The notes under the pieces: generated by a model
The model's input: the letters and a program-made list of their open reading frames with translations, nothing else
The model's database searches: none
Told to the model about the DNA's origin: nothing
Assembly (NCBI RefSeq): GCF_030369635.1
Contig: NZ_CP128474.1
Span: 806,001-870,000 of the forward strand
Length of the DNA stretch: 64,000 bases
Source of the DNA: Microbacterium arborescens
GTDB lineage: Bacteria > Actinomycetota > Actinomycetes > Actinomycetales > Microbacteriaceae
Reading direction: 5' to 3'
Shown here: positions 10,853 to 19,535 of the stretch, in pieces
Layout of the letters: each line of letters opens with the position of its first letter
How positions within the stretch are numbered: the first letter of the stretch is position 1
Translations under genes and position numbers: made by a program

Positions 10853-12148
10853 ATGGCCTCCATCACGCTGAAGAACATCGTGAAGACGTACGACGACGGC
10901 TTCACGGCGGTGAAGGGCGTCGACCTCGACATCGCCGACGGCGAGTTCGTGATCCTCGTCGGGCCGTCCGGATGCGGCAAGTCGACGCTGCTGCGGATGA
11001 TCGTGGGCCTCGAGGACATCACGAGCGGCGAGATGCTCATCGACGGCGACGTCGTGAACGACAAGGCGCCGAAGGACCGCGATCTCGCGATGGTGTTCCA
11101 GAACTACGCGCTGTACCCGCACCTCACCGTCTACGAGAACATCGCCTTCCCGATGCGACTGAAGTCGAGCAATGTGCCCGAGAACGAGATCGACGAGCGC
11201 GTACGCCGGGCCTCGAGCCTGCTCGAGCTCGACGAGCACCTCGAGCGCAAGCCGGCGAACCTCTCGGGCGGCCAGCGGCAGCGTGTCGCGATGGGGCGCG
11301 CGATCGTGCGGAACGCTCGCGCGTTCCTCTTCGACGAGCCGCTGTCGAACCTCGACGCGAAACTGCGGGGCCAGATGCGCACCGAGATCGCCCGGCTGCA
11401 GCGGTCGCTCGGCACGACGACGGTCTACGTCACCCATGATCAGACCGAGGCCATGACCCTCGGCGATCGCGTCGCGGTGCTGCGCCGAGGCGAGCTGCAG
11501 CAGGTGGCCAGCCCGCGCGGCCTGTACGAGCAGCCGGTGAACCTCTTCGTCGCCGGCTTCATCGGGTCGCCGCCGATGAACTTCCTGCACGGCACGGTCG
11601 AGGGCGACACCCTCAAGCTGCCGATGTTCGACGTTCCTCTCGATGACCGCCTGCGCCGCGCGATCGGAGACCGCGAGCTCGTCATCGTGGGCGTGCGTCC
11701 CGACGCGTTCGAGGATGCCGAGACGTCCGACCGTCCGCTCGACGGGGGCGTCCGGGCCGAGGTCGACGTCGAGATGACCGAGTGGCTCGGCGAGGTGCTG
11801 TACGCCTACATCCCGTTCGAGGTCGAGGAGTCGGTGCACAAGAAGCTCACCGAGCTCGATCGTGATCTCGACGGCGAAGGGCTGCGGACCGAGCTCGTCG
11901 TGGCACTCGACTCGCTCAGCAACATCCGTGCCGGCGACCCGGCGACGCTGTGGTTCTCGCCCGACTCGTTGCACGTGTTCGACCCCGAGACGGGCGACAA
12001 CCTCACGCGCGACGAGGACCGGGCTGCGATGCTCGAAGAGGATGCCCGGGAGCAGCGCAAGCGCGCGCTGCAGCGTGCCCAGGAACGCGAGGCTCGTCGC
12101 AGCGGTTCCGGCGCCGGCGCGGGGACGCGGGAGAGTTCCGCCGCCTGA
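10853..12148 (+). CDS. sugC: sugar ABC transporter ATP-binding protein (SugC/MsmK/UgpC type)
   Basis: The 431-residue ATPase has Walker [11 protein letters not shown]-loop [11 protein letters not shown], signature [15 protein letters not shown], Walker [16 protein letters not shown] and the switch His in [10 protein letters not shown]. The C-terminal half is the OB-fold regulatory domain of the MalK subfamily ([24 protein letters not shown]). It energises the lpqY-sugAB importer encoded directly upstream. It is longer than typical MalK (about 370) because of an insertion in the regulatory domain and a charged tail rich in Arg and Glu, ending with Gly/Ala/Ser. Confidence 0.93.
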   Translation: MASITLKNIVKTYDDGFTAVKGVDLDIADGEFVILVGPSGCGKSTLLRMIVGLEDITSGEMLIDGDVVNDKAPKDRDLAMVFQNYALYPHLTVYENIAFPMRLKSSNVPENEIDERVRRASSLLELDEHLERKPANLSGGQRQRVAMGRAIVRNARAFLFDEPLSNLDAKLRGQMRTEIARLQRSLGTTTVYVTHDQTEAMTLGDRVAVLRRGELQQVASPRGLYEQPVNLFVAGFIGSPPMNFLHGTVEGDTLKLPMFDVPLDDRLRRAIGDRELVIVGVRPDAFEDAETSDRPLDGGVRAEVDVEMTEWLGEVLYAYIPFEVEESVHKKLTELDRDLDGEGLRTELVVALDSLSNIRAGDPATLWFSPDSLHVFDPETGDNLTRDEDRAAMLEEDAREQRKRALQRAQEREARRSGSGAGAGTRESSAA

Positions 12149-12212
12149 ACCGGCTCGCCCAGCTGCCCGGCTGACCCAGCGCCCGCGGATCTCCACGACC
12201 TAGGGTGGGGAT

Positions 12213-13190
12213 ATGCGGGCGGACGAGGTGACATGGGGCCCCGATCTGCTGGGTCCCGGTTTCGAGCAGGCGACGCTTCCGCTCGGTTCGGACGACGAGG
12301 GCGAGGTCGTCGCGACGCTCGTGCGCGCGATGCCGCATCCGGGTCTCCGTCTGTTCGGGGCCTGGCGTGACATCGACGTGCTGTACGTCCACGGCTGGTC
12401 CGACTACTTCTTCCAGACCGATCTCGCCCGCGTGTTCACCGATCGTGGTGCGCGCTTCCATGCCCTCGACCTGCGCAAGTACGGCCGCAGCATCCGCCCC
12501 GGTCAGGCCCGCGGCTACGTCACGTCGCTCGACGTCTATGACGACGACATCGAGGCCGCGCTCGCCGCGATGGACACCGAACGTCAGGGCCGGCGGCTCG
12601 TGCTTCTCGGGCACAGCACCGGCGGACTCACGCTCACGCTGTGGGCGGCGCGCCACCCGGGGCGAGCTGCAGCCGTAGTCCTGAACAGCCCGTGGCTCGA
12701 GCTTCAGCTCGGGCCGCTCGGCAGGCAGGCGGTGGCGCCGCTCGTCGAGGTCCGGGCGCGGTTCGATCCGCGCGGAAGCCATCCCGTGGTCGATCTCGGG
12801 TTCTACACGCGGGCCCAGCGCGAGGTCGGGAGCCTGCCGGAAGCGCCCGACGGCTGGCGACCCGAACAGGGCTTTCCTACGCATCCCGCGTGGCTCGCCG
12901 CCGTCATCGCGGGGCATGCGCGCGTCGCAGCCGGGGTCGATGTCGGCGCCCCCGCGCTCGTGCTGCTTTCGGCCCGCTCGACGTCGCCCCTGCGGTGGAA
13001 CGACACGATGACCTCGACCGATTCGGTGCTGGTCGTCGACGACATCGCGCGCGCTGCGACCCGCATCGCCGCGACCGTCACGATCGCCCGTATCGACGGG
13101 GCGCTGCACGACGTCTTCCTCTCGGCCGCACGCGCGCGAGCCGAGGCCGCCGACCGACTGGTGTCGTTCGTCAGCGGCCTCGACCGGTGA
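12213..13190 (+). CDS. alpha/beta hydrolase (serine aminopeptidase/lysophospholipase-like)
   Basis: A 325-residue cytoplasmic alpha/beta hydrolase of the S33/monoglyceride-lipase type. The nucleophile elbow is LLGHSTGGLT (Ser as nucleophile). An oxyanion-loop segment, VLYVHGWSDYFFQ, comes before it. A late DGALHDVFLSA segment supplies the likely catalytic His. The substrate cannot be predicted; lysophospholipids or acylglycerols would fit the family. It ends four bases from the convergent Nramp-like gene, leaving no room for separate terminators. Confidence 0.82.
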   Translation: MRADEVTWGPDLLGPGFEQATLPLGSDDEGEVVATLVRAMPHPGLRLFGAWRDIDVLYVHGWSDYFFQTDLARVFTDRGARFHALDLRKYGRSIRPGQARGYVTSLDVYDDDIEAALAAMDTERQGRRLVLLGHSTGGLTLTLWAARHPGRAAAVVLNSPWLELQLGPLGRQAVAPLVEVRARFDPRGSHPVVDLGFYTRAQREVGSLPEAPDGWRPEQGFPTHPAWLAAVIAGHARVAAGVDVGAPALVLLSARSTSPLRWNDTMTSTDSVLVVDDIARAATRIAATVTIARIDGALHDVFLSAARARAEAADRLVSFVSGLDR

Positions 13191-13194
13191 GCGC

Positions 13195-14511
13195 TCAGCC
13201 CGCGATGAGGCTGATCAGCAATCGGATCGAGAGGGCGAGCACCGACAGGAAGCCGACGATGCCGAGCGCGTTCTGCCACCACCGGTTCCGGAGGGGGCCC
13301 ATGAGTGCCCGGTTGTTCGCCATGACGATGATCAGGGCGGCCAGCAGGGGCGCGAACAGCACCGTGAGGGCCTGTGCGAGCACGATCAGCTCGACCGGCG
13401 ACGAGCCCGCGAAAGCGACGGTGATGGTGATGCCGAAGGCCAGGATGAAAGCGCTCCCGAGCCGCGCTGTCAGCGTCTCGGCCGACGCGCCGCGCCCGAT
13501 GGCATCCGAGAGCAACGTGCCTCCCGCGATGCAGTTGGGGATCATCGACGAGAAGGCCGAACCGAAGAATCCCAGCGCGAAGATCCAGGTGCCCACCGGT
13601 CCCGCGACCGGCTCGAAGATGCGGGCGAGGCCGACGAAGGCACCGGGCGCATCGGTTCCCGTGTCGAAGAGCACGGATGCCGACACGACGATCACGAGGG
13701 CGGTCATGATGCCCGGGGCGACGATGCCGGGGATGGTGTCGACGATTGTGATGTCGCGGTACTCCGACTCGGTGCGTGAACGCGCCTTGGTGCCGTAGGA
13801 CGCGAAGAACGCGGCGTTGATCGAGAAATTGGTTCCCACGAGACCGATGATGAGCAGCCAGGCTCCGTCGGGGACGACGGGGATCAGGCCGAGACCGGCA
13901 GCGGCCCAGTCGGGGTTGGAGACGAACGCCGAGACGACGAAGCAGAACGCCATGATCGCCACGATGACGATCAGGATCTTCTCGACGATGCCGTAGATGC
14001 CCTTCATCAGCAGGATGGTGGCGACGGCGACCGTGCAGATGACGGTCCACATGACGGGTGAGCTCCCCGGGATGAGCATCGCCAGCCCGACGCCCGAGCC
14101 GACGGCGTTGCCCACCGAGAAGCAGAGGGTGATCAGGAAGACGCCGAAGCCGGCGGCGACTCCGGTCCATCGACCGAGGCTGTCTTTGATCGACGAGATG
14201 AGCGAGACCGGCGTGCGGATGCCCAGACGCACGCTCATGTCGGTGAGGAACACCATCAGGATGGTCGAGACGATGATGACCCAGATCAGGCCGTAGCCGT
14301 AGCCGGCTCCGGCGTTCATCGCGGTGGTGAGGTTTCCCGGTCCGAACTGCCATGCTCCCGCGACGAACGCGGGGCCGATCAGGGCCAGGCGACGCCAGAA
14401 CGTTCGCCGGACGGGGTTCTTGCCGACGATGCTCCGCACCGTCTCGGTCGAGATCCGGCCGTGGCCGGTCGCGGGGGTGGCGGGTGGACGTGAAGTGGTG
14501 CGGTCGCTCAT
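13195..14511 (-). CDS. Nramp-superfamily transporter lacking canonical metal ligands
   Basis: A 438-residue polytopic membrane protein with about eleven predicted helices. It is Nramp-like in overall pattern (GPAFVAGAWQFGPGN in the first helix, GYGLIWVIIVSTILMVFLTDMSVRLG after it). In true Mn/Fe Nramp proteins helix 1 carries DPGN and helix 6 carries a Met-Pro-His motif. Here helix 1 reads GPGN and the helix 6 region reads GTNFSINAAFFASYGTKA, with no Met-Pro-His. It is probably co-transcribed with a DapA-like aldolase under a divergent LacI regulator. I infer that it may carry an organic substrate or a different ion. A good GGAG ribosome-binding site precedes ATG 14511. Confidence 0.8.
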   Translation of the reverse strand: MSDRTTSRPPATPATGHGRISTETVRSIVGKNPVRRTFWRRLALIGPAFVAGAWQFGPGNLTTAMNAGAGYGYGLIWVIIVSTILMVFLTDMSVRLGIRTPVSLISSIKDSLGRWTGVAAGFGVFLITLCFSVGNAVGSGVGLAMLIPGSSPVMWTVICTVAVATILLMKGIYGIVEKILIVIVAIMAFCFVVSAFVSNPDWAAAGLGLIPVVPDGAWLLIIGLVGTNFSINAAFFASYGTKARSRTESEYRDITIVDTIPGIVAPGIMTALVIVVSASVLFDTGTDAPGAFVGLARIFEPVAGPVGTWIFALGFFGSAFSSMIPNCIAGGTLLSDAIGRGASAETLTARLGSAFILAFGITITVAFAGSSPVELIVLAQALTVLFAPLLAALIIVMANNRALMGPLRNRWWQNALGIVGFLSVLALSIRLLISLIAG

Positions 14512-14605
14512 GGGGACTCCTTCGGAGGGCGGCGGGATGCCGCGCAGTCGTCATCGACTTCGAGCCGGCGCTGCAACGCGTCGGGGGAGCGGAACGGGGC
14601 GGAGG

Positions 14606-14634
14606 GGGCGGCCGGATGCGGGCTCCGGCCGCCC
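14606..14634 (-). terminator. hairpin between the aldolase and Nramp-like genes
   Basis: GGGCGGCCGG at 14606-14615 pairs perfectly with 14625-14634 around a nine-base loop. On the minus strand it follows the aldolase stop within ten bases and precedes the transporter gene by about 95. With no U run, it could be an attenuator, a partial terminator or an mRNA-stabilising stem that lowers transporter expression relative to the aldolase. Confidence 0.6.
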
Positions 14635-14642
14635 GGGGTGTC

Positions 14643-15578
14643 TTATGCGGGAACGGTGACGCTGCCGAGCTCGGCCGAGGCGAAGGCCGCGGCGATCTCG
14701 GCGTCTGCGCCGGCGGGGAGGGGCAGCAGCGGCTCCCGGACCGTCGCGTGGTCCAGGATGCCACGGTTGACCAGACCCCACTTCAGGGCGACGGTGCCCT
14801 CCATGTGTGAGCCACGGTGGTAGACCGCCTTCGTCACGGGCAGCAGGCGCTCGTGGATGGCGTGGGCGGCGGCGTAGTCACGCGCTTTACCCGCGGTGAT
14901 CAGGTCGACGAGCAGCTCCGGTGCGATGTTTCCGTAGCCGACGAGGAGCCCGTCGACGTCGAACATCGTCGGCAACAGGTATTCGTCGTGGCACGACAGG
15001 ATCTGCAGCTCGGGGTACGCCGCACGCAGCGCCGGGATCTCGGTGTACCAGCGACGCATGTTCCGGACGCCGTTCTTCGTGTGGTTCACACCCTCCTGTC
15101 CGGCGATCTCGAGTTGGGTGTCGAGGTCGTAGGAGGCCTTGGTGTTGTCGGGGTACTGGAAGAGGATCTCCTCGAGCCCCGACTCTTCCCAGATCGCGCG
15201 GTAGCGCGTCTGCGGGGCGCCCGGCTGGAATCCGAAGCGCAGCCAGCCGTGCGAGGGGTAGACCAGGGCGCCGCGCGCTCCCGCGGTCGCGGCGTCCTTG
15301 GCCTCGAGGGCGGCGGTGGCGTTGCCTTCCTTCGTGATGCCCGCGATGATCGGCAGCCGGTCTTCGACGGAGTCGCGGAAAGCGCGGATGACGTCGAGCT
15401 GCTCCTTCTCGGTGAGGAAGGTCCCTTCGCCGGCGTGGCCGAGGACCACCAGGCTCTTCACCCCCTCGATGGAGCCGAGCCACGAGCCGAGCCGTGCGAT
15501 GGCGTCGTAGTCGACGTCGCCGTCGACGGTGAACGGGGTGACAGGGGCGGGGTTCAGGCCGCGGAGGTCGAGGACCAT
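14643..15578 (-). CDS. dihydrodipicolinate synthase (DapA)-family aldolase/dehydratase
   Basis: A 311-residue class I aldolase of the DapA/NAL superfamily. The substrate-binding Gly-rich turn is GHAGEGTFLTEKEQ, the active-site Tyr is probably in FQYPDNTK, and the Schiff-base Lys is most likely in GVNHTKNG. ATG 15578 follows an AGGAG site. The genome context (LacI regulator, co-directional transporter) argues for catabolism of a sugar acid or hydroxy-oxo acid rather than for lysine synthesis. Members of this superfamily cleave or dehydrate compounds such as 2-keto-3-deoxygluconate, 4-hydroxy-2-oxoglutarate or N-acetylneuraminate. The true substrate cannot be chosen from sequence alone. Confidence 0.87.
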   Translation of the reverse strand: MVLDLRGLNPAPVTPFTVDGDVDYDAIARLGSWLGSIEGVKSLVVLGHAGEGTFLTEKEQLDVIRAFRDSVEDRLPIIAGITKEGNATAALEAKDAATAGARGALVYPSHGWLRFGFQPGAPQTRYRAIWEESGLEEILFQYPDNTKASYDLDTQLEIAGQEGVNHTKNGVRNMRRWYTEIPALRAAYPELQILSCHDEYLLPTMFDVDGLLVGYGNIAPELLVDLITAGKARDYAAAHAIHERLLPVTKAVYHRGSHMEGTVALKWGLVNRGILDHATVREPLLPLPAGADAEIAAAFASAELGSVTVPA

Positions 15579-15643
15579 GTCGTCTCCTTGAGTGAGGTCT
15601 CGTCGTCGAGATCGGGGAGGTGCCGGATGGCTGTTCCTGTGAC

Positions 15644-15718
15644 CAATAACGTTTGCAGGAACGTTTGCAGTCTGCTCCCGACGATTGTCGATGTCAAGCG
15701 CCTCAGGAACGTTCGCGG
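15644..15718. promoter_or_regulatory. three LacI-type operator-like sites
   Basis: Three 15-base words share the core AACGTT and a GCRG end: 15644-15658 (CAATAACGTTTGCAG), 15656-15670 (CAGGAACGTTTGCAG) and 15704-15718 (CAGGAACGTTCGCGG). A central CG in a partly symmetrical AACGTT core is typical of LacI/CcpA-family operators. They lie in the region between the aldolase gene and the divergent lacI-like gene, so they probably let that regulator control both units. Confidence 0.75.
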
Positions 15719-15772
15719 GAAGGTTCTTGTCGCTCGGTACGTCCCGACTACACTCGCGAGGGGAGGCGAGAC

Positions 15773-16792
15773 ATGGCCGAAGGCGACCGGAACGTCAGGC
15801 ACGTCGTGACCCTCAAGGACGTCGCGACCGCCTCGGGCGTCAGCATTTCGACCGTGAGTCGCATCCTCGACGACCGCACTCCGCCCTCCCGGTCGGCGAC
15901 AGCGGAACGCGTTCGCGCTCTCGCAGAGGAGCTCGGCTATCGCCGCAACGTCTTCGCCTCGGGGCTTCGCCGGGGCGCCACGGGCACGATCGGCGTTCTC
16001 GTGCCGAGGCTCACCGACGCCGTCATGGCACTCATGTTCGAGGCGGTCGAACGCGCTGCGCGGCAGCGCGGCTACTTCGCCGTCGTCGCGACATGCGGCG
16101 ACGACGGTGAGGAGGAGCGCCGCGCCACCGAGACCCTGCTCGACCGGAACGTCGACGGTCTCGTGCTCGCGACCGCGCGCATCGACGACTCGCTCCCGGC
16201 GTCGCTGCGAGACCGCGGCATCCCGCATGTGCTCGCGCTGCGGACCGACGGGGTCAGCCCGGCCTCACTCGGCGACGACGAGACCGGCGGCTATCTCGCG
16301 ATGCGGCACCTGCTCGACCTCGGGCACCGCGACATCGCCGTCGTCACCGGCCCCTGGTTCACCTCGAGCGGGCGCGACCGGCGCAGCGGCGCGAACCGCG
16401 CTCTCGCCGAGGCCGGCGTGACCCTCCCCGAAGATCGAGTGATGGCGGTCGGCTACGGCCTCGACCACGGGATGGAAGCCGCCGAGACACTGCTGGCCGG
16501 CCCCTCTCGTCCCACCGCGATCTTCGCAGCCAACGACAACCTCGCGATCGGCGTGCTCAGCGTCGCGCGATCGATGGGGCTCGAGACGGGGAAGGACCTC
16601 TCGATCGTCGGGTACAACGACATCCCGCTCGTGTCACGTCTGCCCGTCCCGCTGAGTTCGGTGCGCACGCCGTTCGATCAGATCGCGACGTCAGCCCTCG
16701 ACATCCTCCTGACGACCGACCCTGCGACGCCGCAGATCGTCCGCGCGATGCCCACCCTCATTCCGCGCGCCTCGACGGCGCCCCGCCGCTGA
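15773..16792 (+). CDS. LacI-family transcriptional regulator
   Basis: A 339-residue LacI-type repressor. The helix-turn-helix is VTLKDVATASGVSISTVSRI with the hinge region following (AEELGYRRNVFASGLRRG). The rest is the periplasmic-binding-protein-like effector domain with GVLVPRLTD, DGLVLATAR, HLLDLGHRDIAVV and IFAANDNLAIGVL. ATG 15773 follows GGGGAGG. The open frame extends to 15653, but that would run through the operator-like sites. It most likely represses the divergent aldolase-transporter operon and itself. Confidence 0.92.
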   Translation: MAEGDRNVRHVVTLKDVATASGVSISTVSRILDDRTPPSRSATAERVRALAEELGYRRNVFASGLRRGATGTIGVLVPRLTDAVMALMFEAVERAARQRGYFAVVATCGDDGEEERRATETLLDRNVDGLVLATARIDDSLPASLRDRGIPHVLALRTDGVSPASLGDDETGGYLAMRHLLDLGHRDIAVVTGPWFTSSGRDRRSGANRALAEAGVTLPEDRVMAVGYGLDHGMEAAETLLAGPSRPTAIFAANDNLAIGVLSVARSMGLETGKDLSIVGYNDIPLVSRLPVPLSSVRTPFDQIATSALDILLTTDPATPQIVRAMPTLIPRASTAPRR

Positions 16793-16810
16793 GCCGGGGG
16801 TTCGGCTGGG

Positions 16811-17299
16811 TCAGCGGTAGTTGACGAACTGCAGGTCGACGTCGAGGTCGGCGGCCTTCAGCATCCGCTGCACTTCCTGCAGGTCGTCGCGCGACTTCGA
16901 CTGCACGCGCAGCTCGTCGCCCTGGATCTGCGACTTGGTCGACTTCGGGCCCTCGTCGCGGATCATCTTGCTGATCTTCTTGGCATCCTCCGACGAGATG
17001 CCCTCCTTCAGCGTCGAGACGATGCGGTACTCACGGCCCGAGGCGGTGGGCTCGCCCGAATCGAGGCTCTTGAGCGAGATGCCCCGCTTGATGAGCTTCG
17101 TCTGGAAGACGTCGAGCACGGCCTTGGCGCGCTCTTCGGAGTTCGCCTTGATGAGGATCGACTCGCCCGACCATTCGATGGAAGCGTCGGTGCCCTTGAA
17201 GTCGTAGCGCTGCTCGACCTCCTTGCGGGCCTGGTTCAGCGCGTTGTCGGCCTCCTGGCGATCGATCTTGCTGACGATGTCGAACGAGGAATCTGCCAT
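16811..17299 (-). CDS. yajQ: YajQ-family nucleotide-binding protein
   Basis: The 162-residue YajQ/UPF0234 protein starts at ATG 17299 with the family N-terminus [20 protein letters not shown] and continues with [12 protein letters not shown]. Its end is YajQ-typical ([18 protein letters not shown], then [11 protein letters not shown]). Family members bind RNA or nucleotides, and a Xanthomonas homologue is reported to bind cyclic di-GMP; the role in actinobacteria is not settled. The open frame extends to 17455, but the extension is low-complexity Arg-rich sequence and lacks homology. Convergent with the LacI gene, 18 bases apart. Confidence 0.95.
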   Translation of the reverse strand: MADSSFDIVSKIDRQEADNALNQARKEVEQRYDFKGTDASIEWSGESILIKANSEERAKAVLDVFQTKLIKRGISLKSLDSGEPTASGREYRIVSTLKEGISSEDAKKISKMIRDEGPKSTKSQIQGDELRVQSKSRDDLQEVQRMLKAADLDVDLQFVNYR

Positions 17300-17367
17300 G
17301 CCGCTCAGCCTACCGAGCCGCCGTGCGCCCTGCCACGATCGTGCCCATCCCTGCCAGAGTGGGAGGC

Positions 17368-17862
17368 ATGAGCTTCGTGATCCGAGAGCCCGCCGTCGGG
17401 GAAGCAGCGCCGCTCGCCGAACTCCACGTCGCCACTTGGCGAGAGGCGTACGCACACCTCCTGCCGGGCGGGTTCTTCGACGAGGAACACGTCGCCTCGC
17501 GGCATCGGATGTGGAATCAGATCCTCAACGATCCTTCTCCCGCGGTCACGGTGCGCGTCGCCGAGCAGGACGGTCGCATCGTGGGCTTCGCTCTGGTGGG
17601 TCCGAGTTCTGCCGAAGGCAATGAGAAGCCCGTGCGCGACACCCATCTCTACGCGATCTACGTCTCCGCTGCTCATCACGGCACGGGCGTGGGCCAGGCG
17701 CTCCTGGACTCGGCGCTCGGGACGGCGCCTGCGACTCTGTGGGTCGCAAAGCAGAATCCGCGAGCGATCGCCTTCTACGTCAGAAACGGGTTCGATTTCG
17801 ACGGGATGGAGAAGATCGACCCGGCTGCTCCCGCCATCACGGACGCCCATATGGTCCGCTGA
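17368..17862 (+). CDS. GNAT-family N-acetyltransferase
   Basis: A 164-residue acetyltransferase. The start [29 protein letters not shown] is typical for RimI-like and PhnO-like GNATs. The acetyl-CoA-binding motif A is [21 protein letters not shown], and the following segment [21 protein letters not shown] gives motif B. ATG 17368 follows a GGGAGG site and gives full-length homology. The acceptor substrate is unknown. It is divergent from yajQ with about 70 bases between the starts. Confidence 0.9.
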   Translation: MSFVIREPAVGEAAPLAELHVATWREAYAHLLPGGFFDEEHVASRHRMWNQILNDPSPAVTVRVAEQDGRIVGFALVGPSSAEGNEKPVRDTHLYAIYVSAAHHGTGVGQALLDSALGTAPATLWVAKQNPRAIAFYVRNGFDFDGMEKIDPAAPAITDAHMVR

Positions 17863-17922
17863 CCTCAGCCGCGTCCGTCGGCGACCGCCGGCACCCGCCG
17901 GGGGCGACGCTAGGCTCGCGCC

Positions 17923-18246
17923 ATGATGAGTGAGCCTGCTGCCCCGCCCCGACGCCGCGCGCGCGGGTGGGGCATCGCCGCCACGATCGTCGCGGGCATC
18001 GGCATCCTCGCCGTGGGGCTCGTGTTCCTCCTCGCGGCCACGGTCGATCCCCTCTGGGGATGGATGCTGTTCGTCGCCCTGCCCATCTCGGTCGCCGCGG
18101 GCGCGGTCGGCGGCGTGCTCGGCATCATCGGGCTGATCACGGCGCGCGGCGAACGCGCGGGATACGGGTGGCCCGTGGCCGGTGTCGTCCTCGGCGGGGG
18201 CCAGGTGCTGCTGGGGAGCGGCCTGCTGGGCGGCTGGTTCGTCTGA
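17923..18246 (+). CDS. small three- to four-helix membrane protein
   Basis: A 107-residue protein with a basic N-terminal stretch (APPRRRARGW) followed by three to four hydrophobic segments rich in Gly, Ala and Val. The arrangement resembles DUF4190-like actinobacterial membrane proteins, but I cannot assign a family with confidence. ATG 17923 is followed by a second Met. It precedes the DUF2510 gene by 122 bases in the same direction. Confidence 0.6.
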   Translation: MMSEPAAPPRRRARGWGIAATIVAGIGILAVGLVFLLAATVDPLWGWMLFVALPISVAAGAVGGVLGIIGLITARGERAGYGWPVAGVVLGGGQVLLGSGLLGGWFV

Positions 18247-18368
18247 CCGGCGGTGGCGCCGGGCGCTAGCAGAGCCGGCGCGGAAAAGCAGGCGTATGAG
18301 CCACTTCGCGCGAGCCAATAGCATCGTCTCGAACCGGCGGTGCTCGCGGCCGGGGTGGAGGGGGATTT

Positions 18369-19535
18369 GTGAACGACGTGCCGGGATCTGTTCCGACGGC
18401 GCCGGCAGGCTGGCATCCCGATCCTTCGGGGCAGCCGCAGCTGAGGTACTGGGACGGCCAGCGATGGACCGACCACGTCTCGCCCTACCCCGCAGCACAG
18501 CAGTCCTCGGCGGATGCCGGCCAGGCGGCCGCACCCGAAGCGGCGGCGCCCCAGGAGCAACCCGCCCCCGCTCGCACTCCCCGGGCGCCCGGGCAGAAGG
18601 CGATGACGCGCGCGACATGGATCGTGCTCGCGGCGACTCTCCTCATCGTCGGCGGTGCGGCCGGGTTCGTCGGGTGGACCGTCGTCTCGGCGAACGCGGC
18701 GGCCACGTCGGAGGCGCCGGATGTCGTCGACGGCTTCCTCGCCGCGGCGACGGCCGACGATCCCTCGTGGACGGAGTACGCCTCGCCCGGGTACATCGCG
18801 ATCTCGGGTGCGGCGACACCGCTGTTCGGCGACGCTCGCGCTGCCGAGGTGCTCGACCTGTCGATCGAGTACGACAAGCGCGGCATCCTGTACGGCGTCA
18901 ACGGAACCGCGGGCTACGAGTCGCCGAGCGGCGCGGACACCGCCAAGGCCCTGGTCGATATGACCTACACCTTCACGGTCGACGGCACACCGCAGACGGC
19001 GACCTCGACGCGCGAGATCTGGCTGACCCGTCCCTACTACTACGGCGACGACGTTCCCTCCGCTGCGCGCCAGGGCGAGACGCCGACTGCCGTCGGGCCC
19101 TGGCGGGTGACGGGCGCCGCCTCGGCGGCGGCCTATGAGGGAGAGGTCGTCGCGACGACCAGCTTCGAGCCCGCGCGCGTCGATCAGGCCTGCTACACCT
19201 CTGACGTCGTGCTGTCGCAGCTGTCGGAGATCGCGCGCACCGAGGGCGTACTCGCCGCCATCTGCCTGAGCGGCGGCACCTCGACATCGTTCGACGACGG
19301 CATCGATATCGACGCCCTCGCGGCTGGGTTCCCGGTCGTGGGTCAGGCTGCGCCGCTCACCGACCTCATGGGGTGGCACAACGACCCGAGTACCCCCGCG
19401 CCCCTCGAGCAGTACCTCATCTCTGCGGGTGACGCCGACTACGTGTTCGTCTTCGCATCGACGGGCGTCGGCGGCGAGCTGACGAACGACTCCGAACGCC
19501 GCATCATCCTCATCTCGAAGGCGGAGACCCGATGA
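18369..19535 (+). CDS. DUF2510 domain protein with single membrane anchor
   Basis: A 388-residue protein. Residues about 12-40 form a DUF2510 motif (AGWHPDPSGQPQLRYWDGQ then RWTDHV), a short Trp-rich cytoplasmic module common in actinobacteria. A Pro/Ala/Gln-rich linker follows, then a transmembrane helix (TWIVLAATLLIVGGAAGFVGW), then about 270 extracytoplasmic residues that I do not recognise. Two Cys residues (QACYTSD, AICLSG) may form a disulfide. GTG at 18369 gives the DUF2510 motif at the usual N-terminal place. Its stop overlaps the start of the metallopeptidase-like gene, suggesting that the two work together at the cell surface. Confidence 0.82.
   Translation: MNDVPGSVPTAPAGWHPDPSGQPQLRYWDGQRWTDHVSPYPAAQQSSADAGQAAAPEAAAPQEQPAPARTPRAPGQKAMTRATWIVLAATLLIVGGAAGFVGWTVVSANAAATSEAPDVVDGFLAAATADDPSWTEYASPGYIAISGAATPLFGDARAAEVLDLSIEYDKRGILYGVNGTAGYESPSGADTAKALVDMTYTFTVDGTPQTATSTREIWLTRPYYYGDDVPSAARQGETPTAVGPWRVTGAASAAAYEGEVVATTSFEPARVDQACYTSDVVLSQLSEIARTEGVLAAICLSGGTSTSFDDGIDIDALAAGFPVVGQAAPLTDLMGWHNDPSTPAPLEQYLISAGDADYVFVFASTGVGGELTNDSERRIILISKAETR

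Noticed and set aside
13195..14511. Straight annotation as manganese transporter MntH
   Set aside because: The helix 1 Asp and the helix 6 Met-Pro-His residues required for metal binding are absent, and no metal-responsive regulator is nearby.
14643..15578. Annotation as DapA of lysine synthesis
   Set aside because: The gene sits in a LacI-regulated catabolic arrangement with a transporter and no other lysine genes.
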